A stretch of DNA of 57,058 nt from CAYVVT01 sp964454335 (GTDB lineage Bacteria > Fidelibacterota > UBA8477 > JABMPR01): positions 1 through 57,058 of the forward strand of contig CAYVVT010000020.1 of NCBI GenBank assembly GCA_964454335.1, given 5' to 3'. A model generated the notes under the pieces. That model was not told the DNA's origin. It did no database searches and saw only the letters and a program-made list of their open reading frames with translations. Position numbers and translations under genes: made by a program. This document shows positions 44,579 to 53,455 of this stretch, piece after piece; position 1 is the first letter of the stretch; every line of letters begins with the position of its first letter.

Positions 44579-44917
44579 ATGAGTGGCTCCCGCCAGGATA
44601 AGGTGGCTGAAGCGGTCCGTGCTGCAGCCGCGGATTACCTCATCAAGAATCTGGCGAATACAACGCCGGGATTCATAACGGTGGCCAAGGTGAAAATGTC
44701 ACCCGACCTGAAGCTGGCAACCGTCTATTTCTCGATCTTTGGCAATGAGAAAGCCATCAAGGCGAGTTTCGGCAAGCTCCAGGACCATATGGGACGCATT
44801 CGCTACCATATCGGTCAGGAGGTGCCGCTGAAGTATGTTCCCGAGCTGCGATTCTTCCTGGATGATACCATGGCCTATGCCGCCAAGATGAATTCCCTGC
44901 TCAAGGATATCGAATGA
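44579..44917 (+). CDS. rbfA: 30S ribosome-binding factor RbfA
   Basis: A 112-residue KH-type RNA-binding protein for 16S rRNA 5' processing and cold adaptation. It has ITVAKVKMSPDLKLATVYFSIFG, a family core, and the C-terminal GQEVPLKYVPELRFFLDDTMAYAAKMNSLL. The ATG follows a GGGGGAGAGC ribosome site. The stop overlaps the truB start by four bases, which indicates coupled translation. Confidence 0.94.
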   Translation: MSGSRQDKVAEAVRAAAADYLIKNLANTTPGFITVAKVKMSPDLKLATVYFSIFGNEKAIKASFGKLQDHMGRIRYHIGQEVPLKYVPELRFFLDDTMAYAAKMNSLLKDIE

Positions 44918-45579
44918 GCGACGCGTTCATCTTCAATATCAATAAACCCGAGGATTGGACCAGCTTTGACGTAGTGAACAAGATCCGGTATCAGACCCGT
45001 ATCAAGAAGGTGGGGCATGCGGGTACGCTGGATCCCTTTGCAACCGGTGTTCTGGTGGTCCTCACTGGATCGAACACCAAACGTGCATCAGAGTTCACAA
45101 ACCTGCAGAAGGAATACATCGCCGAAGTGAAACTGGGAAATGCCACGGATACCGGTGATCGTACGGGTACGGTCACTGCGACTGCAGAGATCCCACCCCT
45201 GAGCGAGGAATTGCTGACAGCCACCATGCAGGAATTTACCGGTGAGATCCAGCAGATCCCGCCCATGTATTCGGCCAAGAAGGTCAAGGGCAAGAAACTT
45301 TACGAACTGGCCCGCAAGGGCAAGACCATTGAGCGGGAGCCCAGCACGGTAACCATAGAGGAGATCGAACTGATCTCGTTTGATGAGCATGGCTTTACAA
45401 TGCGAGTGCTGTGCGGCAAGGGAACATATATACGGGTGCTGGCCGAGGACATCGGGAAACACCTGGCCACCGCAGCCCATTTGAAGGAATTGTGCCGTAC
45501 TGCAGTTGGCGAATACCGCATCGATGATGCGTGGACTATAGACGAGTTCATTGAAAAATGGAAATCATCCGCAGCCTAG
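44914..45579 (+). CDS. truB: tRNA pseudouridine-55 synthase TruB
   Basis: A 221-residue enzyme that makes pseudouridine at position 55 of the tRNA T loop. The catalytic aspartate lies in HAGTLDPFATGVLVVLTG (about 37-54), with the tyrosine motif KEYIAEVKLG and IPPMYSAKKVKGKKLYELARKG. The C-terminal PUA-type extension of E. coli TruB is short or absent, as in many bacteria. The start overlaps rbfA (ATGA), and ribF begins 22 bases before the truB stop. Confidence 0.94.
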   Translation: MSDAFIFNINKPEDWTSFDVVNKIRYQTRIKKVGHAGTLDPFATGVLVVLTGSNTKRASEFTNLQKEYIAEVKLGNATDTGDRTGTVTATAEIPPLSEELLTATMQEFTGEIQQIPPMYSAKKVKGKKLYELARKGKTIEREPSTVTIEEIELISFDEHGFTMRVLCGKGTYIRVLAEDIGKHLATAAHLKELCRTAVGEYRIDDAWTIDEFIEKWKSSAA

Positions 45580-46517
45580 ACGATCTGCCCCAGCTTGTGC
45601 ACTCGGTTGCCACCATTGGAAGCTTTGATGGCATCCACCGGGGGCATCAGGCATTGCTTGAGGAGACGGTGAGACAATCCAGGAATCTGAGTATACCCTC
45701 CGTGGTCCTGACCTTCTTTCCGCACCCCCAGCAGATCCTGAGACCGGACGAGGATCGGCCCATCCGCCTATTGGCCGGAGTCGAAGAGAAGGCATTCTTC
45801 ATACAGCGTTATGCCGATGTCGATTACCTGCTGGTCCTGGACTTCAACCGCGGCTTCGCTCATCAGAGCGCCGAGGAGTTCCTACAGGAGATCCTGCTCC
45901 GTAAACTCAGGGTCAAGCATGTTGTTGTTGGCTATGACCATCGTTTTGGCCACCAACGCAAGGGGAATGCAGAATGGCTGGCAGCCCGTGGCGAGGATCA
46001 CGGCTTCACCGTTTCACAGATCGGGCCTATCAGGAATGAGACCATGCCCGTGAGCAGTACGCTTATCCGGGATCATATTCAGTCGGATCGGCTGGACCTG
46101 GCCAATGCCATGCTGGGACATCCCTACACGGTGTTCGGCACGGTGGTGCAGGGTGACGGCCGGGGGAAAGCCCTGAACTATCCCACTGCCAATGTCGATC
46201 CCGCCATGGCCAACAAGCTGGTACCCAACAGAGGTGTTTATCTGGTCCGTGTTTCGGTAAATGGCTTTATCAGTTTCGGCATGGGCAATATCGGCATCCG
46301 GCCCACCTTCGATGACGGGGAAGCGGAGACCATCGAAGTTCATCTTTTCGATTGGGAAGCCAGCCGCGGTGATTTCTATGACGAGACCGTCATAGTGGAG
46401 TTCCTGCAGAAGTTGCGGGACGAAAAGAAATTTGAAAATGTAGAAGATCTCATCCAGCAGTTGGATGATGATAAAAAGACTTGTTTAGCGATTATTGAAA
46501 ATTTTCGCGAGATCTAA
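45558..46517 (+). CDS. ribF: bifunctional riboflavin kinase/FAD synthetase
   Basis: A 319-residue enzyme forming FMN and then FAD from riboflavin and ATP. The N-terminal FAD synthetase nucleotidyltransferase domain has GSFDGIHRGHQALL (about 22-35) and HVVVGYDHRFGHQRKGN; the C-terminal flavokinase domain (about 185-310) has VVQGDGRGKALNYPTANV and RGVYLVRVSVNG. Its presence next to truB is the usual order. The start lies inside the end of truB. Confidence 0.95.
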   Translation: MEIIRSLDDLPQLVHSVATIGSFDGIHRGHQALLEETVRQSRNLSIPSVVLTFFPHPQQILRPDEDRPIRLLAGVEEKAFFIQRYADVDYLLVLDFNRGFAHQSAEEFLQEILLRKLRVKHVVVGYDHRFGHQRKGNAEWLAARGEDHGFTVSQIGPIRNETMPVSSTLIRDHIQSDRLDLANAMLGHPYTVFGTVVQGDGRGKALNYPTANVDPAMANKLVPNRGVYLVRVSVNGFISFGMGNIGIRPTFDDGEAETIEVHLFDWEASRGDFYDETVIVEFLQKLRDEKKFENVEDLIQQLDDDKKTCLAIIENFREI

Positions 46518-46526
46518 GGAGGACGA

Positions 46527-46796
46527 ATGTCTATCACGAAAGAAGAAAAACAAGCTCTGATAAAGGAGTTTGGTAAAAATGAAACCGATGCCGGATCCAC
46601 CAAGGTGCAGATCGCTATCCTCACCAAGGAGATCCGGTCACTTACAGGGCATCTGAAGCTCTATAAGAAAGATCATCACAGCCGTCGCGGCCTGTTGAAA
46701 ATGGTTGGCAAGCGACGCCGTCTACTCAAGTATCTCCAGCGCAAGGACTACGAAGGATACAAAGCGCTTATTGAGAAACTTGGTATCCGTAAGTAA
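46527..46796 (+). CDS. rpsO: ribosomal protein S15
   Basis: An 89-residue 30S subunit protein of standard length, with the family signature TGHLKLYKKDHHSRRGLLKMVGKRRRLLKYLQRKD. It lies 9 bases after ribF, preceded by AAGGAGG, and 15 bases before pnp. In E. coli the rpsO-pnp message is controlled by S15 binding its own leader; no such structure was looked for in detail here. Confidence 0.97.
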   Translation: MSITKEEKQALIKEFGKNETDAGSTKVQIAILTKEIRSLTGHLKLYKKDHHSRRGLLKMVGKRRRLLKYLQRKDYEGYKALIEKLGIRK

Positions 46797-46811
46797 GAGA
46801 TTGGAGATATT

Positions 46812-49028
46812 TTGATCAAAAAAGAAATGCAGCTGGGCGGCCGCACGCTCAGTATCGAAACGGGTCGCATGGCCAAGCAGGCAGGCGGTTCCGTGCTGGT
46901 CCAGTACGGTGAAACATCAGTGCTGGTAGCAGCAACAGCGGCCAAGGATGAAGATCACGGTCGTGATTATTTCCCGCTGCAGGTGGAATACCGTGAGAAG
47001 AGCTATGCCGGTGGTAAGATCCCCGGTGGATTCTTCAAGCGCGAAGCCCGACCCAGTGAGAAAGAGATCCTCAGCGCAAGACTGACGGATCGGCCCATCC
47101 GACCATTGTTCCCCGATGGGTTCAATGCCGAGACCCAGGTGATCATCACCGTGGTCTCCAGTGATGGCGAGAATCATGCAGATGTGCTGGGCACCATCGG
47201 TGGTTCAGTAGCCCTTTCAATATCGGAGATTCCCTGGAATGGTCCGGTGGCCGCCGTACACGTCGGCCTGATAGGAGATGATCTCGTCCTGAACCCGCTT
47301 TTCTCACAAAAGGAAGAGCTGCTCATGGACATCATCGTCACCGGTACCGCCACTGATGTGGTCATGGTTGAGGGTGAAGCCAAGGAGATCAGTGAAGAGA
47401 CCCTGGTGAAGGCGCTGGCTTTCGCCCAGGAACATATTTCCGAACTGGTGGCTTTTCAGCAGACCATCATTGATGAGATTGCACCAGTTAAGCGTGAGCT
47501 CGTCGTGAACGAAGAGGTCGAGGCCATCAAGACCAAGGTCGATGCCGTCATCGATGAAGCAAAGCTTTCTGAATTGAACCATATCGTCCTTAAGCAGGAG
47601 CGCAGCGAAGCCCGCAAGGCCTACCAGGACGAATTGGTGGCCCAGTTCGAAGAGGAATACCCTGATGACCTGAATGTGGTCGTGGAAAGCCTATCCTCCA
47701 GGCTGAAGAAGAACATCCGTGAGCGTATCATGGCCGAGAACACCCGTGTGGACGGTCGTGGACTCAAGGATGTCCGCCAGATCACTGCAGAGGTAGGCGT
47801 TCTGCCCCGGGTGCACGGCTCAGCCCTCTTCACCCGTGGTGAGACCCAGGCCCTGGTTGTTGCAACCCTGGGAACCAAGACCGATGAGCAGATCATCGAC
47901 GACGTTGAGCAGGACACCACCAAGACCTTCATGCTGCACTACAACTTTCCACCCTATTGTGTGGGTGAGACCGGCCGCATCGGTTTTACCAGCCGGCGCG
48001 AGATCGGCCATGGAAACCTGGCCGAAAGGTCCCTGCGTCCATACCTGCCCACCAAGGAAGACTTTCCATATACCATCCGCCTGGTCTCAGAGGTGCTGGA
48101 ATCGAACGGTTCCTCCTCCATGGCTACGGTCTGCGGTGGATCACTGGCTCTCATGGATGCTGGTGTGAAGATCCCCAAGACCGTTGCCGGCATCGCCATG
48201 GGTCTGATCGGTGATGGCGAACGTATTGCCGTTCTCTCCGATATCATCGGTGATGAAGACCATTACGGCGACATGGATTTCAAGGTGGCTGGCAGCCGTG
48301 ACGGTATCACGGCCATTCAGATGGATCTCAAGATCGAAGGTATCAGTGCCGAGATCATGACCCAGGCGTTGCACCAGGCCAAGGAAGGCCGAAATCATAT
48401 CATCGATGTGATGGAAGCCGCACTGCCTGCAGCCCGGGATGAGCTGAGTCCTTACGCACCGCGTTTCATCACCATGAAGATCCAGACGGATCAGATCGGT
48501 GACGTCATCGGACCTCAGGGCAAGATCATCAAGGAGATCCAGGCCGATACCGGTGCCACCATCGAGATCGAGCAGGACGGTACCGTCTTCATCTTTGCAA
48601 CCGAGCAGGAAGGCGCCGAGGCAGCGCACAAGCGTGTGGAAGCCATCGTTCGGATCCCTGTTGCCGGCGAAGAGTTCGAGGCCGAGGTGGTCCGCATCAT
48701 GAACTTTGGTGCCTTTGTCGAATTTCTCCCCGGGAAACAGGGCCTGATCCATATCAGTGACCTGGAGTGGGGACATGTTGGCAAGGTCGAAGACGTACTG
48801 AACATCGGCGACAAGGTCATGTGCAAGCTCACGGAAGTGGATTCCAGCGGACGCTACAACCTGAGCCGCAAGGCCCTTCTGGAAAAACCGGAAGGCTATG
48901 TCGAACCTCCGCCACGCCCGCCTCGCCGGGATGATCGTGGCCGCGGTGGTCGTGATCGTGGTGGGAACCGTGGTGGCGGTCGTGACCGTGGCCGTGGTGG
49001 ACGCGATCGTGATCGGAACCGCCGTTAA
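46812..49028 (+). CDS. pnp: polyribonucleotide nucleotidyltransferase (PNPase) with RGG-rich tail
   Basis: A 738-residue phosphorolytic 3'-5' exoribonuclease. Two RNase PH domains (about 10-220 and 310-550) flank a helical linker; then KH (about 555-615; GDVIGPQGKIIKEIQADTGA) and S1 (about 620-690; VVRIMNFGAFVEFLPGKQG). The last 40 residues are an Arg/Gly/Asp-rich tail of repeated DRGRGG and DRGGN units, which is longer and more regular than usual and resembles RNA-binding RGG boxes. The TTG start has GGAGATATT upstream, following rpsO closely. Confidence 0.95.
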   Translation: MIKKEMQLGGRTLSIETGRMAKQAGGSVLVQYGETSVLVAATAAKDEDHGRDYFPLQVEYREKSYAGGKIPGGFFKREARPSEKEILSARLTDRPIRPLFPDGFNAETQVIITVVSSDGENHADVLGTIGGSVALSISEIPWNGPVAAVHVGLIGDDLVLNPLFSQKEELLMDIIVTGTATDVVMVEGEAKEISEETLVKALAFAQEHISELVAFQQTIIDEIAPVKRELVVNEEVEAIKTKVDAVIDEAKLSELNHIVLKQERSEARKAYQDELVAQFEEEYPDDLNVVVESLSSRLKKNIRERIMAENTRVDGRGLKDVRQITAEVGVLPRVHGSALFTRGETQALVVATLGTKTDEQIIDDVEQDTTKTFMLHYNFPPYCVGETGRIGFTSRREIGHGNLAERSLRPYLPTKEDFPYTIRLVSEVLESNGSSSMATVCGGSLALMDAGVKIPKTVAGIAMGLIGDGERIAVLSDIIGDEDHYGDMDFKVAGSRDGITAIQMDLKIEGISAEIMTQALHQAKEGRNHIIDVMEAALPAARDELSPYAPRFITMKIQTDQIGDVIGPQGKIIKEIQADTGATIEIEQDGTVFIFATEQEGAEAAHKRVEAIVRIPVAGEEFEAEVVRIMNFGAFVEFLPGKQGLIHISDLEWGHVGKVEDVLNIGDKVMCKLTEVDSSGRYNLSRKALLEKPEGYVEPPPRPPRRDDRGRGGRDRGGNRGGGRDRGRGGRDRDRNRR

Positions 49029-49041
49029 GTCAGACCACTAA

Positions 49042-50292
49042 ATGACTGGTTTGCGACGAGAGTCGCGCTTATCGAACGGGCTGACCATCGTTACCGAAAC
49101 GGTGGAATCAGTCCGTTCGGTTGCATTAGGGGTGTGGGTCAAAGCCGGTAGCCGCTATGAGCCGCTACCACTGGCAGGGATCTCACATTTTCTGGAACAC
49201 ACCGTCTTCAAGGGTACTCAGACCCGGAATACATTTGAGATCGCATCGGCCCTGGAAAGTGTCGGTGGTCATGTCAATGCATTCACCACCAAGGAATACA
49301 CGGCCTACCATGCCCGTTTCCTAGCCGATTATCTTGAAACCGCAGTAGATCTACTGACGGACCTTTTGCTGAATCCCGTATTTCCCCGGGATGAGATCGA
49401 GAGGGAAAAGGGGGTGGTGCTTGACGAATTGCGGGATGCCGAGGATGTGCCGGAAGAAGTGGTTTTCGAGGCCTTTGATCGTTCAATGTATCCGGATTCT
49501 GCTCTGGGTACGCCCATCATAGGGAACCGCGAGACCATCAAATCCTTCACTCCGGAGCTGCTCAACGATTACCTGCACAAGCATTACGGACCGGAGAATA
49601 CTGTCATCGTGGCTGCCGGCTATGTGCAACATGATGATCTGGTGGAATTGCTTGAACACCGCTACAGAAATATCGATACCGGATTAGGTGAAACCGCGCT
49701 TGATCTCCCTGCACCACAGGATCCTGGTGAGGACGTCCATTACAGGGATATTCAGCAGTGTCATTTGGTTACCGGGATCAGGACCTTTTCCGTCTTCGAG
49801 GAGCGACGCTGGGATCTGGCCGTACTGAATGCCATCCTGAGCAGCGGGATGAGCAGCCGGTTGTTCCAGAATATCCGTGAGAAACACGGAGTGGCCTATG
49901 CCGTATTCTCATTCTCAAGCCTGTACCGTGATACAGGTTCCTTTGGTGTTTACCTGGCAACCGATCCTGAGAAGCGTGAACTGGCTATTGACCTGACACG
50001 CAGGGAACTGCAGCGTCTGGTGGAGCATCCGGTGGACGTGTCAGAACTGGAGCGTGTAAAGGCCCAGTACAAGTCAGGCGTGGTCATGGCGGATGAGTCC
50101 ATGGAACGCCGTATGCTGCGTCTAGGACGCCAGCAGATCTACTATGGTAAAAACATTGATCTTGACGTGTTTTTGGCCAAAATTGAAGCCATTCATGCAG
50201 AGAATATTCAGGCATTGGCACGGGAATTGTTCAAAGAAGAGTTGTTTTTGACTACCATTCTACAACCCCGGAACGGGCAAGAATTATCATAG
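49042..50292 (+). CDS. M16-family (insulinase/processing peptidase type) zinc protease
   Basis: A 416-residue protein with the inverted zinc motif HFLEH (about 50-54; ISHFLEHTVFKGT) and the third ligand in the downstream EREKGVVLDELRDAED segment (about 115-130). The C-terminal half is the second M16 domain (GMSSRLFQNIREKHGVAYAVFSF). It has no signal peptide and so should be cytoplasmic. M16 genes very often follow pnp in bacteria (YmxG-type). It begins 14 bases after pnp, so it is part of the same operon. The physiological substrate is unknown. Confidence 0.92.
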   Translation: MTGLRRESRLSNGLTIVTETVESVRSVALGVWVKAGSRYEPLPLAGISHFLEHTVFKGTQTRNTFEIASALESVGGHVNAFTTKEYTAYHARFLADYLETAVDLLTDLLLNPVFPRDEIEREKGVVLDELRDAEDVPEEVVFEAFDRSMYPDSALGTPIIGNRETIKSFTPELLNDYLHKHYGPENTVIVAAGYVQHDDLVELLEHRYRNIDTGLGETALDLPAPQDPGEDVHYRDIQQCHLVTGIRTFSVFEERRWDLAVLNAILSSGMSSRLFQNIREKHGVAYAVFSFSSLYRDTGSFGVYLATDPEKRELAIDLTRRELQRLVEHPVDVSELERVKAQYKSGVVMADESMERRMLRLGRQQIYYGKNIDLDVFLAKIEAIHAENIQALARELFKEELFLTTILQPRNGQELS

Positions 50293-50301
50293 GAGGGAAG
50301 T

Positions 50302-51417
50302 ATGATTGTCGGTGTTCCCAAAGAGATCAAGACCAATGAGAATCGTATTGCAATGACTCCGGCCGGAGTCGAAGCCCTGGTTTCCGCCGGGCATGAAGTT
50401 ATTGTTGAGAAAGATGGCGGTGTTAACAGTGGTTTCGTGGATGACCAGTATATAAAAGCCGGCGCTCAGATCGAAGCTGATGTTGATACCATCTGGGCTA
50501 AAGCCGAGATGATCGTCAAGGTCAAGGAACCACAGCCGGTGGAGATTGCCAGAACCCGTCCCGGCCAGATCGTATTCACCTACTTCCATTTTGCCGCTGA
50601 ACGTGCTCTTACCGTTGATTTTGCCAAAACCGGCGCCTATGCCATCGCCTACGAAACAGTCGAGGGCAAAGACGGCAGTCTGCCTTTACTTGAACCCATG
50701 AGCGAAGTTGCCGGCCGTATGGCCACTCAGGAAGGCGCCAAGTATCTCGAGAAGAAAATGGGCGGTCGCGGGATTCTGCTTGGCGGTGTTCCCGGGGTCA
50801 TGCCGGCCACCGTCATGGTGCTAGGTGGTGGGATCGTCGGTACACAGGCCACCAAGATGGCCGCTGGTCTGGGTGCAAAAGTCTATATCCTGGACATCAA
50901 CATCGACCGGCTCCGTGAGCTGGATGATATCATGCCCAAGAATGTGAACACCCTTTACAGCACTCCCAGCACCATTCGCGACCTGTTACCTGAGGTTGAC
51001 CTGCTGGTTGGCGGTGTTCTGCTACCCGGAGCCAAAGCCCCCAAACTGGTGACTCGTGAAATGTTGAAGTTCATGAAGAAGGGTTCTGTTATCGTGGATG
51101 TGGCTGTTGATCAGGGCGGTTGCGTCGAAACCTGTAAGCCCACCACACACGAAGATCCTATTTATGAGGTGGACGGCGTGATCCACTATTGTGTGGCCAA
51201 CATGCCCGGTGCCGTACCCTATACTTCAACCATCGCCCTGACGAATGCAACCCTGCCCTATGCCATCAAACTGGCGAATATGGGTGCGGATGCTGCTCTG
51301 AGATCCGATCCTGGTTTCCTTGCCGGTTTGAACACCAAGGATGGCAAGATTACCTGTAAAGCTGTTGCAGAGGCGTTTGATCTGGAGTATACACCGGCTG
51401 AAGATGTCCTGAACTGA
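50302..51417 (+). CDS. ald: alanine dehydrogenase
   Basis: A 371-residue NAD-dependent enzyme interconverting L-alanine and pyruvate plus ammonia. It opens MIVGVPKEIKTNENRIAMTP, has the substrate-binding KVKEPQP region (about 74-80), the active-site-proximal histidine in FTYFHFAAER, and an NAD-binding GGGIVGTQATKMAAGLGA (about 174-191). The end matches family length. The ATG follows AGGAGGGAAGT, an excellent ribosome site. The stop overlaps the start of the deacetylase gene (TGATG). Confidence 0.95.
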   Translation: MIVGVPKEIKTNENRIAMTPAGVEALVSAGHEVIVEKDGGVNSGFVDDQYIKAGAQIEADVDTIWAKAEMIVKVKEPQPVEIARTRPGQIVFTYFHFAAERALTVDFAKTGAYAIAYETVEGKDGSLPLLEPMSEVAGRMATQEGAKYLEKKMGGRGILLGGVPGVMPATVMVLGGGIVGTQATKMAAGLGAKVYILDINIDRLRELDDIMPKNVNTLYSTPSTIRDLLPEVDLLVGGVLLPGAKAPKLVTREMLKFMKKGSVIVDVAVDQGGCVETCKPTTHEDPIYEVDGVIHYCVANMPGAVPYTSTIALTNATLPYAIKLANMGADAALRSDPGFLAGLNTKDGKITCKAVAEAFDLEYTPAEDVLN

Positions 51418-52190
51418 TGCCGGTCTGGCCCATCTATAACCGGGGTCTTGTCTACCACAAGGTATCTCCGAAATTAGAGGTGGGTCTCACCACCACAACG
51501 CCCCGACAATTCGAAGCCCAGATGCGTGAGATCCAGCGTCTGGGCTTTTCATTTGCCTGTGTTCGCGATCATGAGACAGCGGATAATCCGGTCTTCGTGA
51601 CCTTCGACGACGCCTATGATTCCGTCTGGGAGCATGCTCTTCCGGTCCTGAGTGATCTGGAGGCACCGGCCACCGTCTACGTGATAACCGATTATATCGG
51701 GAAGAAAAATTCCTGGGATTACTTCAAATCGGCCTCGCAGGTGGATCATCTGGATTGGACCAGACTGACGGAACTCGATCGTCTGGGCTGGGAGATAGGC
51801 AGTCATGGCTGCAGCCACAGGAACCTGCTGGCGATGCACCGCGAAGAACGGCAGCGAGAATTGCGGGATAGCAAGGCAGCCCTTGAGGATCGTCTGGGCA
51901 GGGAAGTGAGCAGTTTCTGCCCACCCTTCAATCAGTGGAATGACATTCTCCTGGATGAGATCTATGCAGTGGGCTATCGCACGGTTTCCATCTCCTTTCC
52001 CTTACAACCGCTACCATCCTGGCCAGGCTACATCCTGCCTAGATTGGGTGTTTACCTCCATGATATCAAACCTTTGCTGCGCGCAAAACTGCTGATGAAT
52101 CCCCTGATGCCATGGGCGGTCCTCTCACAGGAATTCATCAATGTCATGGCCCAGGGACCGGTGATCAGCCGTCGTCTCCGGGGTGCTTGA
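51417..52190 (+). CDS. polysaccharide deacetylase family protein
   Basis: A 257-residue NodB-type carbohydrate esterase (CE4). Motif 1 reads FVTFDDAYDS (about 59-68; metal-binding and catalytic DD), motif 2 is SHGCSHRNL (about 126-134; the H-x3-H variant), motif 3 is FCPPFNQWND. There is no signal peptide, so it may act in the cytoplasm or on a cytoplasmic face, perhaps in exopolysaccharide or lipid-linked sugar synthesis. The start overlaps the ald stop by one base, implying coupling, although no metabolic link is obvious. Confidence 0.88.
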   Translation: MPVWPIYNRGLVYHKVSPKLEVGLTTTTPRQFEAQMREIQRLGFSFACVRDHETADNPVFVTFDDAYDSVWEHALPVLSDLEAPATVYVITDYIGKKNSWDYFKSASQVDHLDWTRLTELDRLGWEIGSHGCSHRNLLAMHREERQRELRDSKAALEDRLGREVSSFCPPFNQWNDILLDEIYAVGYRTVSISFPLQPLPSWPGYILPRLGVYLHDIKPLLRAKLLMNPLMPWAVLSQEFINVMAQGPVISRRLRGA

Positions 52191-52248
52191 AAATCGCATT
52201 GGTAAAGCCCTTCCCGGGGAATATATTGGCCGCCGCGTAAAGCGGTAA

Positions 52249-52277
52249 TTGACGTTACTGACTCTCTGTTTTGTACA
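52249..52277 (+). promoter_or_regulatory. possible promoter of tRNA-Ser
   Basis: TTGACG (52249-52254), 17-base spacer, TGTACA (52272-52277), ending 12 bases before the tRNA. The -35 is good and the -10 poor. Confidence 0.35.
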
Positions 52278-52289
52278 GGGCGCACACCT

Positions 52290-52377
52290 GGAGAGGTGTC
52301 CGAGTGGTTTAAGGTGCATCCTTGGAAAGGATGTGTGCGGTACCCCCGCACCGAGAGTTCGAATCTCTCCCTCTCCG
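52290..52377 (+). tRNA. tRNA-Ser (anticodon GGA)
   Basis: An 88-base class II tRNA: acceptor GGAGAGG/CCTCTCC, anticodon loop TTGGAAA, long variable arm (GTGCGG...CCGCAC), T arm GAGAG-TTCGAAT-CTCTC, discriminator G. The CCA end is not encoded. The last base is also the first base of the repeated terminator element that follows. Confidence 0.94.
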
Positions 52378-52387
52378 CTAACCTGCG

Positions 52388-52405
52388 CCCCGCCTGATGG
52401 CGGGG
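52388..52405 (+). terminator. hairpin after tRNA-Ser, first of three copies
   Basis: CCCCGCC (52388-52394), loop TGAT, GGCGGGG (52399-52405). An outer stem, GCTAACC (52377-52383) with GGTTAGC (52411-52417), encloses it. The T-tract is missing here (TCTTC). Confidence 0.6.
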
Positions 52406-52485
52406 TCTTCGGTTAGCAGGCTACACGAAGTAGTCATCAGACCTTTCATCTACCTTTAAAGCAAGATCAGAATGAGGTAACAGGC

Positions 52486-52737
52486 ATGTGGTATGTTTAC
52501 TGCATTGAAAACCGCTCGCATAATTACCTGTACATCGGTTCTACAAATAATCTCAGTAGAAGACTGCAACAGCATAACGAAGGTAAGTCCTTGTCAACGA
52601 AGCCATACCGGCCATTTGAGCTGACCGCTTACGTTGCTGTGTCAACCAGGAGGAAGGCTCGGAATTTGGAGCGATATCTCAAGACCGGATCCGGAAAGAC
52701 TATATTGAAGAAGCGAATCCTGCAGGATTGGTCATGA
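52486..52737 (+). CDS. GIY-YIG nuclease domain protein, copy 1
   Basis: An 83-residue single-domain protein of the UPF0213/UvrC-N type. It has the two opening strands WYVYCIEN and YLYIGST (the VYC and YIG elements of GIY-YIG), catalytic-type Arg in LSRRLQQHN and the metal-binding glutamate in NLERYLK. It is too short for a homing endonuclease with its own DNA-binding domain. Such genes are often found beside tRNA or rRNA genes in FCB genomes and behave like mobile passengers; whether this one moves is not known. The ATG is preceded by GAGGTAACAGGC. Confidence 0.85.
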   Translation: MWYVYCIENRSHNYLYIGSTNNLSRRLQQHNEGKSLSTKPYRPFELTAYVAVSTRRKARNLERYLKTGSGKTILKKRILQDWS

Positions 52738-52799
52738 AGACGCTCCCTCCCAGTCCTCCGAAGTTGGCGGAGCCACGCAGGAGGATCCGCTAACCTGCG

Positions 52800-52817
52800 C
52801 CCCGCCTGATGGCGGGG
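52800..52817 (+). terminator. hairpin between the two GIY-YIG copies
   Basis: Same inner stem CCCCGCC-TGAT-GGCGGGG as the first copy, with the same outer GCTAACC/GGTTAGC stem; no T-tract. Confidence 0.55.
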
Positions 52818-52897
52818 TCTTCGGTTAGCAGGCTACACGAAGTAGTCATCAGACCTTTCATCTACCTTTAAAGCAAGATCAGAATGAGGTAACAGGC

Positions 52898-53149
52898 ATG
52901 TGGTATGTTTACTGCATTGAAAACCGCTCGCATAATTACCTGTACATCGGTTCTACAAATAATCTCAGTAGAAGACTGCAACAGCATAACGAAGGTAAGT
53001 CCTTGTCAACGAAGCCATACCGGCCATTTGAGCTGACCGCTTACGTTGCTGTGTCAACCAGGAGGAAGGCTCGGAATTTGGAGCGATATCTCAAGACCGG
53101 ATCCGGAAAGACTATATTGAAGAAGCGAATCCTGCAGGATTGGTCATGA
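52898..53149 (+). CDS. GIY-YIG nuclease domain protein, copy 2 (identical)
   Basis: The 83-residue product is identical to that of copy 1, and its flanks are the same 412 bases downstream. Its presence shows a very recent tandem duplication, or a repeat-mediated assembly duplication. All GIY-YIG residues described for copy 1 are kept. See the duplication entry for the bounding repeats. Confidence 0.85.
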   Translation: MWYVYCIENRSHNYLYIGSTNNLSRRLQQHNEGKSLSTKPYRPFELTAYVAVSTRRKARNLERYLKTGSGKTILKKRILQDWS

Positions 53150-53211
53150 AGACGCTCCCTCCCAGTCCTCCGAAGTTGGCGGAGCCACGCAGGAGGATCC
53201 GCTAACCTACG

Positions 53212-53238
53212 CCCCGCCTGATGGCGGGGTTTCTTTTT
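53212..53238 (+). terminator. Rho-independent terminator closing the duplicated cassette
   Basis: Stem CCCCGCC (53212-53218), TGAT, GGCGGGG (53223-53229), followed by TTTCTTTTT. Of the three copies only this one has a proper T-tract, so it may be the ancestral tRNA-Ser terminator displaced by the cassette. Confidence 0.85.
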
Positions 53239-53455
53239 ACCCATGATTCTTGTCGGATATACTGCTAGGTAAGTTGTACCAGCTATAATTCTGTTCACCA
53301 AATCTGTTAGTTGAACACAATCCACTTTTGTCCCTGTGAGTCAGGGATTTTGCCCGGCTGGTGATGTGATGTAAAACCTTGTGTTGAATCAATGGATTCA
53401 TAACTTTTCAGATTGAATACGATAGAAGCGTGTTTTAAGCGAGCTTGAAGCCCAG

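Larger units (their letters stand above)
52377..53230 (+). repeat. 412-bp exact tandem duplication with a third partial copy
   Basis: The unit 52377-52788 is repeated at 52789-53200; the two encoded proteins are identical and I saw no mismatch between the copies by eye. A third, 30-base start of the unit follows at 53201-53230 with one substitution (CCTACG for CCTGCG). Each unit begins with a terminator-like hairpin, carries one GIY-YIG gene and ends with a GGAGGATCC tract. The 30-base segment thus bounds both copies, like a direct repeat flanking an inserted cassette. Confidence 0.9.
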
